A stretch of DNA of 29,600 nt from Phycisphaerales bacterium UBA2396 (GTDB lineage: Bacteria > Planctomycetota > Phycisphaerae > Phycisphaerales > UBA1924), in contig DDSG01000118.1 in the NCBI GenBank assembly GCA_002343325.1, forward strand, positions 1,298 to 30,897. Reading direction: 5' to 3'. The notes under the pieces were generated by a model that ran no database searches, was not told the DNA's origin, and saw only the letters and a list, made by a program, of their open reading frames with translations. Position numbers and translations under genes: made by a program. Within the stretch, counting starts at the first letter, position 1. Every line of letters starts with the position of its first letter. Positions 1 to 8,069 of the stretch are shown piece by piece.

Positions 1-288
1 CTCGGCGGCGGGCTTGGCGGCTGGTGCGCCCGCGGGAGCGATCGGTCGGCTCTCCTGCGGGGGCTTGGTCGCCTCGCGAACGCCGGAGAACGCCAGTTCG
101 CTCGAGCGAGATGGGCTCTGAACGTCGGGATTGACGCGGGGCGGAGTCTGCGGTTCGCTCCGGAGTGTAACCGGCTGCGCGGGCTTCTCGACGACGACCG
201 CGGGCGCGGGCGGGCCGATCATCTCGGGTTGCGCCGCCGAGACATTCGCCAGGCTCATCGTCAGAATCGCGAGTGCATTGAGTCGCAT
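1..288 (-). CDS. Partial secreted or membrane protein, possibly FliO-like (N-terminal 96 residues)
   Basis: An open frame starts at an ATG at 286-288 and runs off the left edge without a stop. A strong Shine-Dalgarno (AGGAGGG) lies just upstream. The product begins with a short signal-like segment (MRLNALAILTMSLANVSAAQ) followed by about 75 residues rich in Pro, Ala, Glu and Ser, so the folded part lies outside the window. It starts 57 bases after the fliN stop on the same strand. In many flagellar clusters fliO follows fliN, and FliO proteins have a variable N-terminus with a leader or membrane segment; the FliO assignment is by position only, since no conserved FliO motif is visible. The gene itself is well supported by its ribosome binding site and position. 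Confidence 0.6.
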   Translation of the reverse strand, partial: MRLNALAILTMSLANVSAAQPEMIGPPAPAVVVEKPAQPVTLRSEPQTPPRVNPDVQSPSRSSELAFSGVREATKPPQESRPIAPAGAPAAKPAAE

Positions 289-345
289 AGGCCCTCCTGG
301 CCTCTTGGGTTCTCGGCGGGCTCCGCCCACCGTGACCGTCCCGCA

Positions 346-873
346 TCAGGCGGGCTTGGCGGTCTTGCCGACGGGCTCGGCGGTCGTCGCGAGAATCTCG
401 TTCACACGCACGCAGAAGTTGTCATTGAGCACCAGCACCTCGCCACGCGCGATCGGGCGGTCATTCACATAGATGTCCACCGGATCGCCCGCGAGCTTGT
501 CGAGCTCCACCACCGCGCCCTCGGCGAGCTTGAGGACGTCCTCGATCAGCATGCGGGTGCGGCCCAATTCGATCTTCACGTTGAGCGTCACGTCCGACAG
601 CAGCTCGATCGTCCGCTGCTGCTGCTCGGAGAGTTCACCCGCGAAGTTGGGCAACTCCGGAGCCTTCGCGCCGGCAGGGACCGCGGCGGCCGGGGGAGAC
701 ATCGAAGGCGCCACCGCCGCCGGCGACGCCGTGGCCGACGACGCGATGCCCAGCCCGTCGGCCAGGCCCGCGATCGCCTGCTGAGCGGCCTTCAAGGCTG
801 CTTCCGCCATGGCGTCGGGCTGAGGTTCACCTGATTGAGGATTGCCGGAATTCGGATTCGTCTCGTCGGCCAT
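346..873 (-). CDS. fliN: Flagellar motor switch protein FliN
   Basis: The 175-residue product is a component of the flagellar C-ring, where FliN with FliM and FliG controls rotation and helps dock export chaperones. The C-terminal SpoA/FliN domain spans about residues 91-162, with the expected pattern: LLSDVTLNVKIELGRTRM, then IEDVLKLAEGAVVELDKLAG, then PVDIYVNDRPIARGEV and a final NFCVRVNEIL. Residues 1-85 are a low-complexity Ala/Pro linker, longer than in enteric FliN. The start is the ATG at 871-873 because AAGGGAGG precedes it; the frame is open for 44 more codons upstream but without a comparable site. It lies 156 bases downstream of fliL. FliM, often encoded between fliL and fliN, is not here. 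Confidence 0.92.
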   Translation of the reverse strand: MADETNPNSGNPQSGEPQPDAMAEAALKAAQQAIAGLADGLGIASSATASPAAVAPSMSPPAAAVPAGAKAPELPNFAGELSEQQQRTIELLSDVTLNVKIELGRTRMLIEDVLKLAEGAVVELDKLAGDPVDIYVNDRPIARGEVLVLNDNFCVRVNEILATTAEPVGKTAKPA

Positions 874-1029
874 CGGCGGCCTCCCTTGTGCGCCCTGAGG
901 GGCGACAGGCAGGCAGATCGGGCAAGAACCGCCGACGATGGGAGAATTCGACCCTCCGCGAACGCGCGGAGATGACGCGAAAAAGGTCCTGTAACTCGAT
1001 AGCACCCTTTGTAGGTGGATCTTTGGGGC

Positions 1030-1569
1030 TTAGTCAGCCGGGAAGCCGCGGCAGCGCGGGATCAGCACCCGGTCGATGTAGCTGACCGTCTCGTTGTCGA
1101 CGGTTTCCTTGCCGAGCACGCTGTCGAGGTAGGCCAGGATCTGGCGGTTGACGGTTTCGAGGCCCGGCTCCTTGAGCTGGGCGGCGGTGGCCCGGCGGAA
1201 GATCGTGGAGATGCCCTCCTTGATCTCGGCCTCTCGCTCTTCGAGCTTCTTGTTGACCTTCTCCTCGAAGCTCTTCTTCACCCGCACGGCGATCGCGGCG
1301 TCCCAAATCCAAACCCGTCCGGTCTGGAGGTTCTGGAAGTGGTCTTCGGCGATGGGAATCTCGACGGTCGCTTCCTTGCTGGTTTCCTCGCCGTGGTGGA
1401 GGGTCGTCGCCTCGGCGGCGGCGGGCTTCTTGTTCACCATGCTGACGAGCATCCAGACGGCGGCGGCCTCGGCGACCATGAGAGCGCCGACAACCGCCAC
1501 GACCTTGGACGACTTCTTGGGTGCCGCCGCCGGCTCCGCCGCGGGCTTGCCCGCTTCCTCGCTCGACAT
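1030..1569 (-). CDS. fliL: Flagellar basal body-associated protein FliL
   Basis: The 179-residue product has a charged, Ala/Pro-rich cytoplasmic N-terminus, one membrane segment at about residues 23-46 and a periplasmic domain with the FliL-like pattern of an export-side strand (VWIWDAAIAVRVKKS) followed by a Glu/Lys-rich helix and a C-terminal ETVSYIDRVLIPR segment. FliL sits around the stator units and stabilises them. The chosen ATG (1567-1569) has GGAG about 9 bases upstream; the frame stays open 41 codons further upstream but that stretch is Arg/Pro-rich with no membrane or flagellar character. Downstream in the same direction are fliN and a FliO-like gene, which supports the assignment. 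A small hairpin (954-971, CTCCGCG arms) lies between fliL and fliN. Confidence 0.85.
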   Translation of the reverse strand: MSSEEAGKPAAEPAAAPKKSSKVVAVVGALMVAEAAAVWMLVSMVNKKPAAAEATTLHHGEETSKEATVEIPIAEDHFQNLQTGRVWIWDAAIAVRVKKSFEEKVNKKLEEREAEIKEGISTIFRRATAAQLKEPGLETVNRQILAYLDSVLGKETVDNETVSYIDRVLIPRCRGFPAD

Positions 1570-1748
1570 GGCTCGCGTACTCCACTGCGACGCCCGGGCG
1601 GCAGGCCCGGAGTCCGGACCAGTGATCGGCCGGGCGGAGAAGAGGCTTGGCCCGCGGCTCTCGTCGGGGAGTCGATCACCGGGTGAGCGCACGGCACAAT
1701 CGGCGCAGATGTTGCCGCCGGATCATTCTCGGACGGATCGTGCGGCGA

Positions 1749-2738
1749 TCAGGGCTTTGTCGCGGGCTTGCGTGTGGGTTTGGCCTTGGCGAGGGCGGCG
1801 GCGGTGAAGAGTTTGCCGGTGGAATCTCGCTCCCAGGTCCGCGCGGGGCCGTGCGTGGACTCGTAGAACGACCAGAGCTCGAACCAGTAGCTGCGGAAGG
1901 CGTGCGCACCGAAGGGGGCGAAGTGATCTCGGACGCGGCGCATGATCTGCGCGGGGGTGCCTGTCATGCCCAGAACCGTGCGGCCATGACGGACGCTCTC
2001 GGTATCCAGGGGCAGGTGGGCGTATCGCCCGAGAAGCTGCATGATGTTGGCGGCGGCGTAGGGACCGACGCCGGGCAGTTCGAGAAGGGCTTCTCGCACG
2101 GCGTCGTCGGGCGTCGAGGGATGCTCGAACCAGTCGGGCTTGATCTCGCCTGATCGGAAGAGGCGGGCCAACTCGATCAGGCGGACGTCGCGATAGCCGG
2201 TGCGGCAGCGGGCCCGGAGGGTCTGCGGGCGTGCGGCGGCAAGCCTTCTGTCGGAGGGGAAGGGCGCGATGCCCGAGGCATCGACCGCACCGAGCACCTC
2301 GCAGAGGCGACGGTTCATCTGCACCGTGCCCGGCCAGGTGACGTTGCAGCTCGTGACCGTCTTCACGACGTCCTCGAACATGGAGGGGCTGCGAAAGAGC
2401 CTGCCGCGGCCGGCGGCTCTCCAGCGCGGATCGACGCGATGGAACTCGGCGATCTGCTCGGTGGATTCATCGAGGCGGAGCATGCGGACGAGCGCCCGCT
2501 CAACGAGCGCCCGGGACGATGCGGCGAGCGTGCGCGATGGCGTCACCCGCAGCGGGGCACCGACACCGGCCTGCTTCACGGCGACGCGGAAGGGGACGCG
2601 GTCGATCTCAAAGTCGCGTTCGAGCGACTGCTCGCGGACGTTCCAGTGGTTCGGGCGGAGAAGGAAGTAGCCGTAGGAGCAGCAATCTCTGGCGAGATCA
2701 AAGTCGGCGGGGACGCGGAGCGAAAGGGACTTGGGCAT
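1749..2738 (-). CDS. HhH-GPD base-excision DNA glycosylase (3-methyladenine glycosylase-like)
   Basis: The 329-residue product belongs to the HhH-GPD superfamily of base-excision repair glycosylases. The helix-hairpin-helix is at about 219-229 (LELPGVGPYAA) and the catalytic Asp of the GPD loop is Asp245 (PLDTES). The position occupied by the catalytic Lys in OGG1/EndoIII lyases is Tyr227 here, so a monofunctional, AlkA-like activity on alkylated bases is more likely than a bifunctional AP-lyase; this is inference. The segment SPSMFEDVVKTVTSCNVTW (118-136) is a conserved feature of a bacterial and plant AlkA/OGG-like subgroup. No Fe-S cluster cysteines are seen at the C-terminus. The tail is Lys/Thr/Pro-rich. 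The gene follows the amidotransferase gene by 31 bases on the same strand. Confidence 0.85.
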   Translation of the reverse strand: MPKSLSLRVPADFDLARDCCSYGYFLLRPNHWNVREQSLERDFEIDRVPFRVAVKQAGVGAPLRVTPSRTLAASSRALVERALVRMLRLDESTEQIAEFHRVDPRWRAAGRGRLFRSPSMFEDVVKTVTSCNVTWPGTVQMNRRLCEVLGAVDASGIAPFPSDRRLAAARPQTLRARCRTGYRDVRLIELARLFRSGEIKPDWFEHPSTPDDAVREALLELPGVGPYAAANIMQLLGRYAHLPLDTESVRHGRTVLGMTGTPAQIMRRVRDHFAPFGAHAFRSYWFELWSFYESTHGPARTWERDSTGKLFTAAALAKAKPTRKPATKP

Positions 2739-2769
2739 GGCCCGCCTCGGTTCAGCCGCGGAGTGTGAT

Positions 2770-3519
2770 TCAGGCGCTGAGCTTTGCTTTCATCGGGAAG
2801 AGGAACGTGGCGATGTTGACGCAGAGGCGATCGGCGAGGCGTGAGAACATCTCGATGCTGGCGGCAGGGTCGAGCCCGGCGGGGGCCTGCGACTTGTGCT
2901 TCCATTCGGAGACACCGGCCTCGCAGCGTTCGAGTTCGGTGATCATGGCCTGATCGGCCTCGAAGTGGAACTGGAAGCCGTAGGTCCGCAGACCGGCGCG
3001 GAAGATTTGCGTCTTGCACATGTCGCTGGAAGCGAGGAGTGCGGCTCCCGGGGGGAGTTGCTTGACCTCCTGCCCGTGGCTTTGGTACTGGGGGCTGGTC
3101 CAAGCGAGCCCGGCGAGGAGGGTGTCGGTCTGGCCGGCGGGGTTGAGCTTGACGTGGTGGAAGCCCTGCTCGGGCTTGTCCATCGGGCCGACCTGCCCGC
3201 CCAGGGCGTGGGCGATGAGCTGGTGACCGAGGCAGATGCCGACGATGGGGAGCTGCGCGTCATGGGCCTTCTTGAGGAAGGCGATCTCGTCGGCCATCCA
3301 GGGGAGGTTGTCACCGACGTTCATGGGCCCGCCGAGCGAGATGACGCCGTGAACGTTGTCGAGGTCGCGCGGGATGCCCTGCACGCGGCCGCGGTGGTAG
3401 ACGTGGTCGGCGGGGAGGTCGAGCCTGCGGATATCGAGGGCAAAGCCGTGGTCGCGGAGGCAGAGCCCGAGCCGGCCGGGGCCGCAATGGGCGGCGTGCT
3501 GGAGAATGATGATCGCCAT
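2770..3519 (-). CDS. Class I glutamine amidotransferase (GMP synthase-like GATase domain protein)
   Basis: The 249-residue product is a stand-alone class I glutamine amidotransferase, a family that hydrolyses glutamine and passes ammonia to a partner, or hydrolyses gamma-glutamyl compounds. The triad is visible: Cys96 in the nucleophile elbow VGICLGHQ, and His185 and Glu187 in GFQFHFEAD. The oxyanion strand SLGGPMNVGD is at 61-70. The synthetase half of GMP synthase is absent, so the acceptor is unknown; such stand-alone proteins are often annotated simply as GMP synthase-like. The ATG at 3517-3519 is chosen because the protein fold begins there (MAIIILQH). It has no Shine-Dalgarno; instead TACGCT lies 5 bases upstream, suggesting a leaderless transcript. 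Confidence 0.9.
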   Translation of the reverse strand: MAIIILQHAAHCGPGRLGLCLRDHGFALDIRRLDLPADHVYHRGRVQGIPRDLDNVHGVISLGGPMNVGDNLPWMADEIAFLKKAHDAQLPIVGICLGHQLIAHALGGQVGPMDKPEQGFHHVKLNPAGQTDTLLAGLAWTSPQYQSHGQEVKQLPPGAALLASSDMCKTQIFRAGLRTYGFQFHFEADQAMITELERCEAGVSEWKHKSQAPAGLDPAASIEMFSRLADRLCVNIATFLFPMKAKLSA

Positions 3520-3524
3520 GCCCG

Positions 3525-3530
3525 AGCGTA
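3525..3530 (-). promoter_or_regulatory. Putative -10 box (TACGCT) of a leaderless promoter for the amidotransferase gene
   Basis: On the minus strand TACGCT lies 5 bases before the ATG, which would put the transcription start at or next to the start codon. CTGACG, a 4/6 match to the -35 consensus, lies 18 bases upstream. No Shine-Dalgarno is present. See the leaderless finding. Confidence 0.4.
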
Positions 3531-3550
3531 GGCCCCGCGGGGGTGTGCCG

Positions 3551-4465
3551 TCAGATGCGGACCATGCTGGCGTACTCGTCGAACCGGGCTTCGAGGTCGT
3601 TTCGGGAGATCTGGCGGAGGCGGTCGAGGCTGAAGGCCTCGATGGTGTAGCTGGCGACGACGGTGCCGTGCACAAGGGCCCGGCGGATGGAGGCGAAGGA
3701 GCCGGGGTCGGCGGGGGTGGCGCTGGCGATGGAGCCCATCATGCCCCCGGCGAAGGTGTCGCCGCAGCCTGTGGGGTCGACGATCGCGTCGGTGGGATAG
3801 GCGGGGAGGGAGCAGATGCCGTCGCGGTGGACGAGGAGGCAGCCGTGCTCACCCTTCTTGATGACGACGAATCGGGGGCCCATTTCGAGAATGTGCCGCC
3901 CGGCGGAGACGCTGTTGGGGCGTCCGGTGAGCAGCTCGGCCTCGTCGTAGTTCAGGACGAGCCCGTCGACCTTGCGGAGCAGCACGAGCAACTGGTCCTT
4001 GGCGATGTTGATCCACAGGTCCATCGTGTCGGCGACGGTGAGCTTGCGCTGGGGCGTCTGCTCGATCATGCCGAGCTGGACCCCGGGATGGCTGTTGGCG
4101 AGGAAAAGGATCGAGGAATCGCGGTAGGAATCAGGGACCTTGGGCGGGGCCTCGGCGACGACGCCGAGCTCGGTGAAGAGGGTTTCGCGGCTGTTCATGT
4201 CCTTGAGGTACTTCCCGCCCCAGCGGAAGGTCTTCCCGCCCTTGCGGACCTCGAGCCCGGCGAGGTCGATCCCGGGGAAGCGGGCGAAGACCTCGCGGAA
4301 GGAATCGGGAAAGTCATCGCCCACGACCGCGACGAGGCGAACGGGCGAGTAGAAGGAGGCGGCGGCCGAGAAGTACATGCACGACCCGCCGAGCACGCGC
4401 GAGGCGTGCCCGCTGGGCGTCACAATGTCGTCGATCCCGATGGTTCCGGTGACAAGAAGGCTCAT
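3551..4465 (-). CDS. PfkB-family carbohydrate kinase
   Basis: The 304-residue product has the ribokinase/PfkB fold. The N-terminal signature with its conserved Gly pair is VLGGSCMYFSAAAS (24-37), and the C-terminal PfkB signature is VDPTGCGDTFAGG (229-241) with catalytic base Asp236 and the anion-hole GCGD. LNYDEAELLTG (171-181) is the usual mid-domain motif preceding the ATP-binding half. The substrate cannot be read from the sequence: sugars, nucleosides and sugar phosphates are all used in the family. It lies 40 bases after glnS and 31 bases before the amidotransferase gene, all on one strand. The ATG at 4463-4465 has no clear Shine-Dalgarno but carries TATCCT 5 bases upstream. Confidence 0.92.
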   Translation of the reverse strand: MSLLVTGTIGIDDIVTPSGHASRVLGGSCMYFSAAASFYSPVRLVAVVGDDFPDSFREVFARFPGIDLAGLEVRKGGKTFRWGGKYLKDMNSRETLFTELGVVAEAPPKVPDSYRDSSILFLANSHPGVQLGMIEQTPQRKLTVADTMDLWINIAKDQLLVLLRKVDGLVLNYDEAELLTGRPNSVSAGRHILEMGPRFVVIKKGEHGCLLVHRDGICSLPAYPTDAIVDPTGCGDTFAGGMMGSIASATPADPGSFASIRRALVHGTVVASYTIEAFSLDRLRQISRNDLEARFDEYASMVRI

Positions 4466-4470
4466 GCCCA

Positions 4471-4476
4471 AGGATA
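4471..4476 (-). promoter_or_regulatory. Putative -10 box (TATCCT) of a leaderless promoter for the PfkB kinase gene
   Basis: On the minus strand TATCCT is followed by five bases and then the ATG. There is no Shine-Dalgarno. No convincing -35 is seen at 16-18 bases. It lies in the 40-base gap after glnS. Confidence 0.35.
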
Positions 4477-4505
4477 GCCCGACCCGCGGGCGATTCCCTT
4501 GGATA

Positions 4506-6335
4506 TCAGGCCTTCGCGGCCACTTTGGCCCAGGTGTCCTTGAGGGTGACGGTGCGGTTGAACGTGAGCACGCCCGAGGCCGACGAAGACTTGGGATCGA
4601 TGCAGAAGTAGCCCAGCCGCTCGAACTGGAAGCGGCGGATGCCGTCGGGGAAGCGCGGCTCGTCCGGAGAGACCACGCCCAGGCTCGGCTCGAGCCGGCA
4701 ATCCTCGAGCATCTCCAATGACTGGGCGTTGAGATCGTCGAGCATCTCGCCCGTCGCCTCGCCCGGTCGTTCGGCCTTGAAGAGACGATCGAAGAGACGC
4801 ACGCGAGCTTTGACGGCGTGGGGTGCCGACACCCAGTGCAGCGTCGCCTTGACCTTCTTGGTCGGCTTGCCGTCGGGTCCGAGCGGCGCGTCGCCGCCGC
4901 GGGTTGCGGGGTCATAGGTCGCACGGACCTCGACGATGTTGCCCGAGGCGTCCTTCACCACGCTGGTGCAGGTGATGAAGTAAGCCCAGCGCAAACGAAC
5001 CTCCGTCCCCGGGGCGAGCCGGAAGAACCCCTTGGGCGGGTTCTCCATGAAGTCCTCTCGCTCGATGAAGATCTCGCGACAAAAGGGGACCTTTCGGCTC
5101 CCCGCGCCGGGATCCTCCGGGTTGTTCTGGCAGTCGAGTTCTTCAACCTGCCCCTCGGGGTAGTTCTCGATCACGACCTTGAGCGGGCGCAGCACGCTCA
5201 TCCGCCTTGGGGTGACCTTGTTGAGATGCTCGCGGCAGGCGTTCTCGAGGCGTCCGACGTCGATCACACTCTCGATGCGTGTGACGCCGATCTCCTCGCA
5301 GAAGTTGCGGATGGACTCGGGCGTGAAGCCGCGTCGGCGGATGCCGCTGATCGTGGGCATGCGCGGATCATCCCATCCTTCGACGCGTCCTTCCTGCACG
5401 AGCCTGAGCAGGAACCGCTTGCTCATGACGGTGTAGGTGAGGTTGAGGCGTGCGAACTCGATCTGCTGGCTATGGTGGATCGTCGCGCCGAACGGGCCGG
5501 AGCCGTCGGGCGTGCGTCCCTCGTTCACCGTGCGGATGAACCAGTCGTAGAGCGGGCGGTGATTCTCAAACTCGAGCGTGCAGATCGAGTGCGTGATCCC
5601 CTCGGCCGAATCCTCGAACCCGTGGGCCCAGTCGTACATCGGATAGATGCACCACTCGCCGCCGGTGTTGTGGTGCTCGGCGTGGACGATGCGGTACAGG
5701 ACCGGGTCGCGGAGGTTGAAGTTCGGACTCGCCAGGTCGATGCGGGCGCGGAGGGTCATCGAGCCGTCGGGGTGCTTGCCCTCCTTCATCTGGCGGAGCA
5801 GGCGCAGGCTCTCCTCGGCGGGGCGATCGCGGAAGGGGCTGGTCGCCGGGATCTGGGGCGTGCCGCGACGTTTGGAGACCTCGTCGGCGGAGAGCTCGCA
5901 GACGTAGGCCTTGCCCTTGCGGATGAGCTCCTCGGCGAAGGCGAACATGGAGCCGAAGAGGTCGGAGGCATAGAACAGCCCCCCGCCGTGGGGCCCTTCG
6001 AAGTCGGCGCCGAGCCACTTGACGTCGGCCTTGATGGAATCGACGTACTCCTGCTCTTCCTTGGCGGGGTTGGTGTCGTCGAAGCGGAGGTTGAACTTCC
6101 CGTCGTACTTCTGGGCGAGCCCGAAGTTGAGGCAGATGCTCTTGGCGTGCCCGATGTGCAGGTAGCCGTTGGGCTCGGGAGGAAAGCGCGTGTGCACGCG
6201 GGGCTTGCCGACGCGAGAGGGACGCGTGCCCGCCTGCTCCCCGGACCAGACCCCCCACCGCCCGGCGGCGATGTCGGCCTCGATCATGTGCTCGATGAAG
6301 TTCAGGGGCTTGTCGCCCGCGGGATGGTCGCTCAT
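4506..6335 (-). CDS. glnS: Glutaminyl-tRNA synthetase
   Basis: The 609-residue product charges tRNA-Gln directly with glutamine in the cytoplasm. It is a class I synthetase: the HIGH motif is at 60-63 within RFPPEPNGYLHIGHAKS, the KMSKS equivalent is VMSKR at 303-307, and LRFDDTNP (83-90) is the GluRS/GlnRS family motif. The remainder covers the two beta-barrel anticodon-binding domains, ending in a typical FNRTVTLKDTWAK strand. Length is near the 550-residue bacterial norm, with small insertions. The ATG at 6333-6335 has CGGAG upstream; the open frame extends far upstream through non-homologous Arg/Pro-rich sequence and the tlpA terminator, so that extension is rejected. A gltX gene lies 3.2 kb upstream on the same strand. 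Confidence 0.97.
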   Translation of the reverse strand: MSDHPAGDKPLNFIEHMIEADIAAGRWGVWSGEQAGTRPSRVGKPRVHTRFPPEPNGYLHIGHAKSICLNFGLAQKYDGKFNLRFDDTNPAKEEQEYVDSIKADVKWLGADFEGPHGGGLFYASDLFGSMFAFAEELIRKGKAYVCELSADEVSKRRGTPQIPATSPFRDRPAEESLRLLRQMKEGKHPDGSMTLRARIDLASPNFNLRDPVLYRIVHAEHHNTGGEWCIYPMYDWAHGFEDSAEGITHSICTLEFENHRPLYDWFIRTVNEGRTPDGSGPFGATIHHSQQIEFARLNLTYTVMSKRFLLRLVQEGRVEGWDDPRMPTISGIRRRGFTPESIRNFCEEIGVTRIESVIDVGRLENACREHLNKVTPRRMSVLRPLKVVIENYPEGQVEELDCQNNPEDPGAGSRKVPFCREIFIEREDFMENPPKGFFRLAPGTEVRLRWAYFITCTSVVKDASGNIVEVRATYDPATRGGDAPLGPDGKPTKKVKATLHWVSAPHAVKARVRLFDRLFKAERPGEATGEMLDDLNAQSLEMLEDCRLEPSLGVVSPDEPRFPDGIRRFQFERLGYFCIDPKSSSASGVLTFNRTVTLKDTWAKVAAKA

Positions 6336-6370
6336 GGTGCTGCTCCGGGACGGGGGCAATGGTAAGTCGC

Positions 6371-6407
6371 ATGAAACAAGAACGCCGGGCCCCGAAGGAC
6401 CCGGCGT
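6371..6407 (-). terminator. Rho-independent terminator of the TlpA-like gene (UUCG hairpin)
   Basis: On the minus strand the stem ACGCCGGGTCC, loop TTCG and stem GGGCCCGGCGT form an 11-bp helix with one G-T wobble and a C(UUCG)G tetraloop (6382-6407). It is followed by TTCTTGTTTC. It lies 29 bases after the thioredoxin stop and 46 bases before glnS. Confidence 0.85.
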
Positions 6408-6435
6408 CGTGAGATGACTGGTGGGACCCTGGGCC

Positions 6436-7152
6436 TTACTTCTTCTTGGCCGGTTGCTGGTCCTTGCCCTTGCCGTCGGCGGGCTTGTCCTTGGCGTGGT
6501 CGTCCTTCTTGCCTTCGTCATGCTTCCCGCCCGTGAGGGAGGCGATGGTCTTCTCAAAGCCCTCGGCCATCGGGTGCCCGACGAAGGCGATCTTGCCCTC
6601 GCCGTCGACGACAAACGCGCACGGAATCCCGCCCTGCCCGGCGGGCTTCATCCACGCCTCGGACATGGCGCGGTCGGCGTCGTAGGCGACGGTGTAGTCC
6701 ATCTTGTCGCCCTGTTCGGACACGAACTTCTTGAGCGTGTCCAGCCGCGTGTCCGAGCCGTCCTTGGGCTTGCGCTCCGAGGAGGCCATACCGATGAAGG
6801 TCACGTCCTTGTGCTTGCGCTGCAGGTCGGTCAGGTGGGGGATGCTCTTGAGGCACGGGCCGCACCACGTCGCCCAGAACTCAACGACGTAGACCTTGCC
6901 CTTCTCGAATGACTTGACTTCCTTGCCCTTGATCCACTCGGTCGCCGTGATCGCCGGGGCTTTGCTCCCGACGACCAGCGTCGGCTCGGGCTTTTTGGCC
7001 TTCTCGGCGGGCGGGGCGGCGTCCTTGGGCTTGACGATCGGCGTCGCGGGAACCGCGGGCTTGTCCTTCTTCGGAGTGTTCTTCTCCGGCTCGGCCCAGG
7101 CCAAACCAGCCAGCGACACGATCAGAGCGGGAACCAGCACACGCTTCAACAT
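6436..7152 (-). CDS. Secreted TlpA/ResA-like thioredoxin-fold protein
   Basis: The 238-residue product has a signal peptide (residues 1-20, ending AWA), a Lys/Pro/Ala-rich linker to about 57, and a TlpA-like redoxin domain at about 60-205. The active site is WCGPC with Cys97 and Cys100, and the cis-Pro loop is GGIPCAFVVD with Pro177. An extra Cys178 directly after the cis-Pro is unusual. The C-terminal tail (about 205-238) is Lys/Asp/Gly-rich. Proteins of this family are periplasmic or surface thiol-disulfide reductases, for example in cytochrome c maturation, but no cytochrome genes are nearby, so the partner is unknown. Start ATG 7150-7152 has CAGGAG 9 bases upstream. A strong terminator follows the gene. 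Confidence 0.93.
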   Translation of the reverse strand: MLKRVLVPALIVSLAGLAWAEPEKNTPKKDKPAVPATPIVKPKDAAPPAEKAKKPEPTLVVGSKAPAITATEWIKGKEVKSFEKGKVYVVEFWATWCGPCLKSIPHLTDLQRKHKDVTFIGMASSERKPKDGSDTRLDTLKKFVSEQGDKMDYTVAYDADRAMSEAWMKPAGQGGIPCAFVVDGEGKIAFVGHPMAEGFEKTIASLTGGKHDEGKKDDHAKDKPADGKGKDQQPAKKK

Positions 7153-7259
7153 GCTTTCAACTCCTGAATGGGAAGTCTGAGATCAGCGATCACATCCACG
7201 AACCGCAGAATGCTAGACAAACCGGACCAACAGCCCCGAGAATACCAAACAGAATACGA

Positions 7260-8069
7260 TCACGACTCAGTGTACGCCGCCAGGGCCACGATGTAGTCCT
7301 CGGGCAACGTCTTGGCCGGCTCGGGGGCGACGCCCGGCGCGAGATTGAGATCGGCGAAGACAGCACAGCGGGCGAATCCCGCCTCGATCATCGCGTCTCG
7401 AAGCTCGGGCAACGACCACAACCTCCACCGATAGACGAACGCGCGCGGATGCTCGGCGACGACCTCCCCGGCAAACTCCACGCGGAAGGAGATCGAGTTC
7501 TCGACCATGCCCGTGATGGGGTCGGCGCGGTCGTGCGACCAGGCGTAATGGATGGTTTCGCCGCGACGGCCCGGGTGACGCCGCTCCAGCCCGCCGATCT
7601 TGAACGCCGACGCTCCGCCGTAGAGATCGCAGACGAAGACGCCCCCGCCGAACCCGCCCCGCCCGCGGCGAAGCCGTGCGTGGCAACGCGCGAGGTACGC
7701 GACGAGATCGCTGCGCTCGTGGATGTACCCGATGGAGAAGTTGCCGACAAACACAACGTCCGCCGGCTCGTCTCCCGCGTCGGGCGAGGTGGCGTCAGCC
7801 AAACGGAGCGTCAGCTCGCTGTCGACACCCGCCTCGCGGGCCCGACGCCTTGCACGTTCGAGGCACATTGCGTCGAGATCGACCCCGAGGGCCGAGACCG
7901 ACTCTCCTCGTGCGGCGGCTTCCTGGCACCATCGCACGCTGACGGCGGCCGTGCCGCAGAAGTCCTCGTGGAGCCTCGTGGGCAGATGGCCATGAATCCC
8001 GCGGAGCAGGGCAACGACGTGCCGTGGCGACTGCACGCAGAGTTCGTAGCACTCGTGACGGTCGAGCAT
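7260..8069 (-). CDS. Class I SAM-dependent methyltransferase
   Basis: The 269-residue product has the class I methyltransferase core: a glycine-motif variant EDFCGTAAVS at 35-44, the acidic strand end GVDLDA (62-67) that would bind the ribose of S-adenosylmethionine, an RLADATSP segment near 90-97 and the VVFVGNFSIGY strand-4 region that usually holds the catalytic site. The EDFCGTA form of motif I occurs in a group of uncharacterised bacterial and plant methyltransferases. Its substrate is unknown. The start codon overlaps the sulfatase stop codon by one base in a TAATG arrangement, so translation is probably coupled to the upstream sulfatase. There is no independent Shine-Dalgarno need, and none that is strong. 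Confidence 0.87.
   Translation of the reverse strand: MLDRHECYELCVQSPRHVVALLRGIHGHLPTRLHEDFCGTAAVSVRWCQEAAARGESVSALGVDLDAMCLERARRRAREAGVDSELTLRLADATSPDAGDEPADVVFVGNFSIGYIHERSDLVAYLARCHARLRRGRGGFGGGVFVCDLYGGASAFKIGGLERRHPGRRGETIHYAWSHDRADPITGMVENSISFRVEFAGEVVAEHPRAFVYRWRLWSLPELRDAMIEAGFARCAVFADLNLAPGVAPEPAKTLPEDYIVALAAYTES

Noticed and set aside
1697..1704. GCCGATTG on the minus strand upstream of fliL as a sigma-28 -10 element
   Set aside because: Resembles GCCGATAA, but no TAAA-type -35 is found at the required spacing and it lies 128 bases before the start.
2770..6335. Reading the minus-strand run from glnS to the amidotransferase as one operon
   Set aside because: Short gaps allow it, but two of the genes carry their own -10-like boxes next to the ATG and no Shine-Dalgarno, so I do not assert co-transcription.
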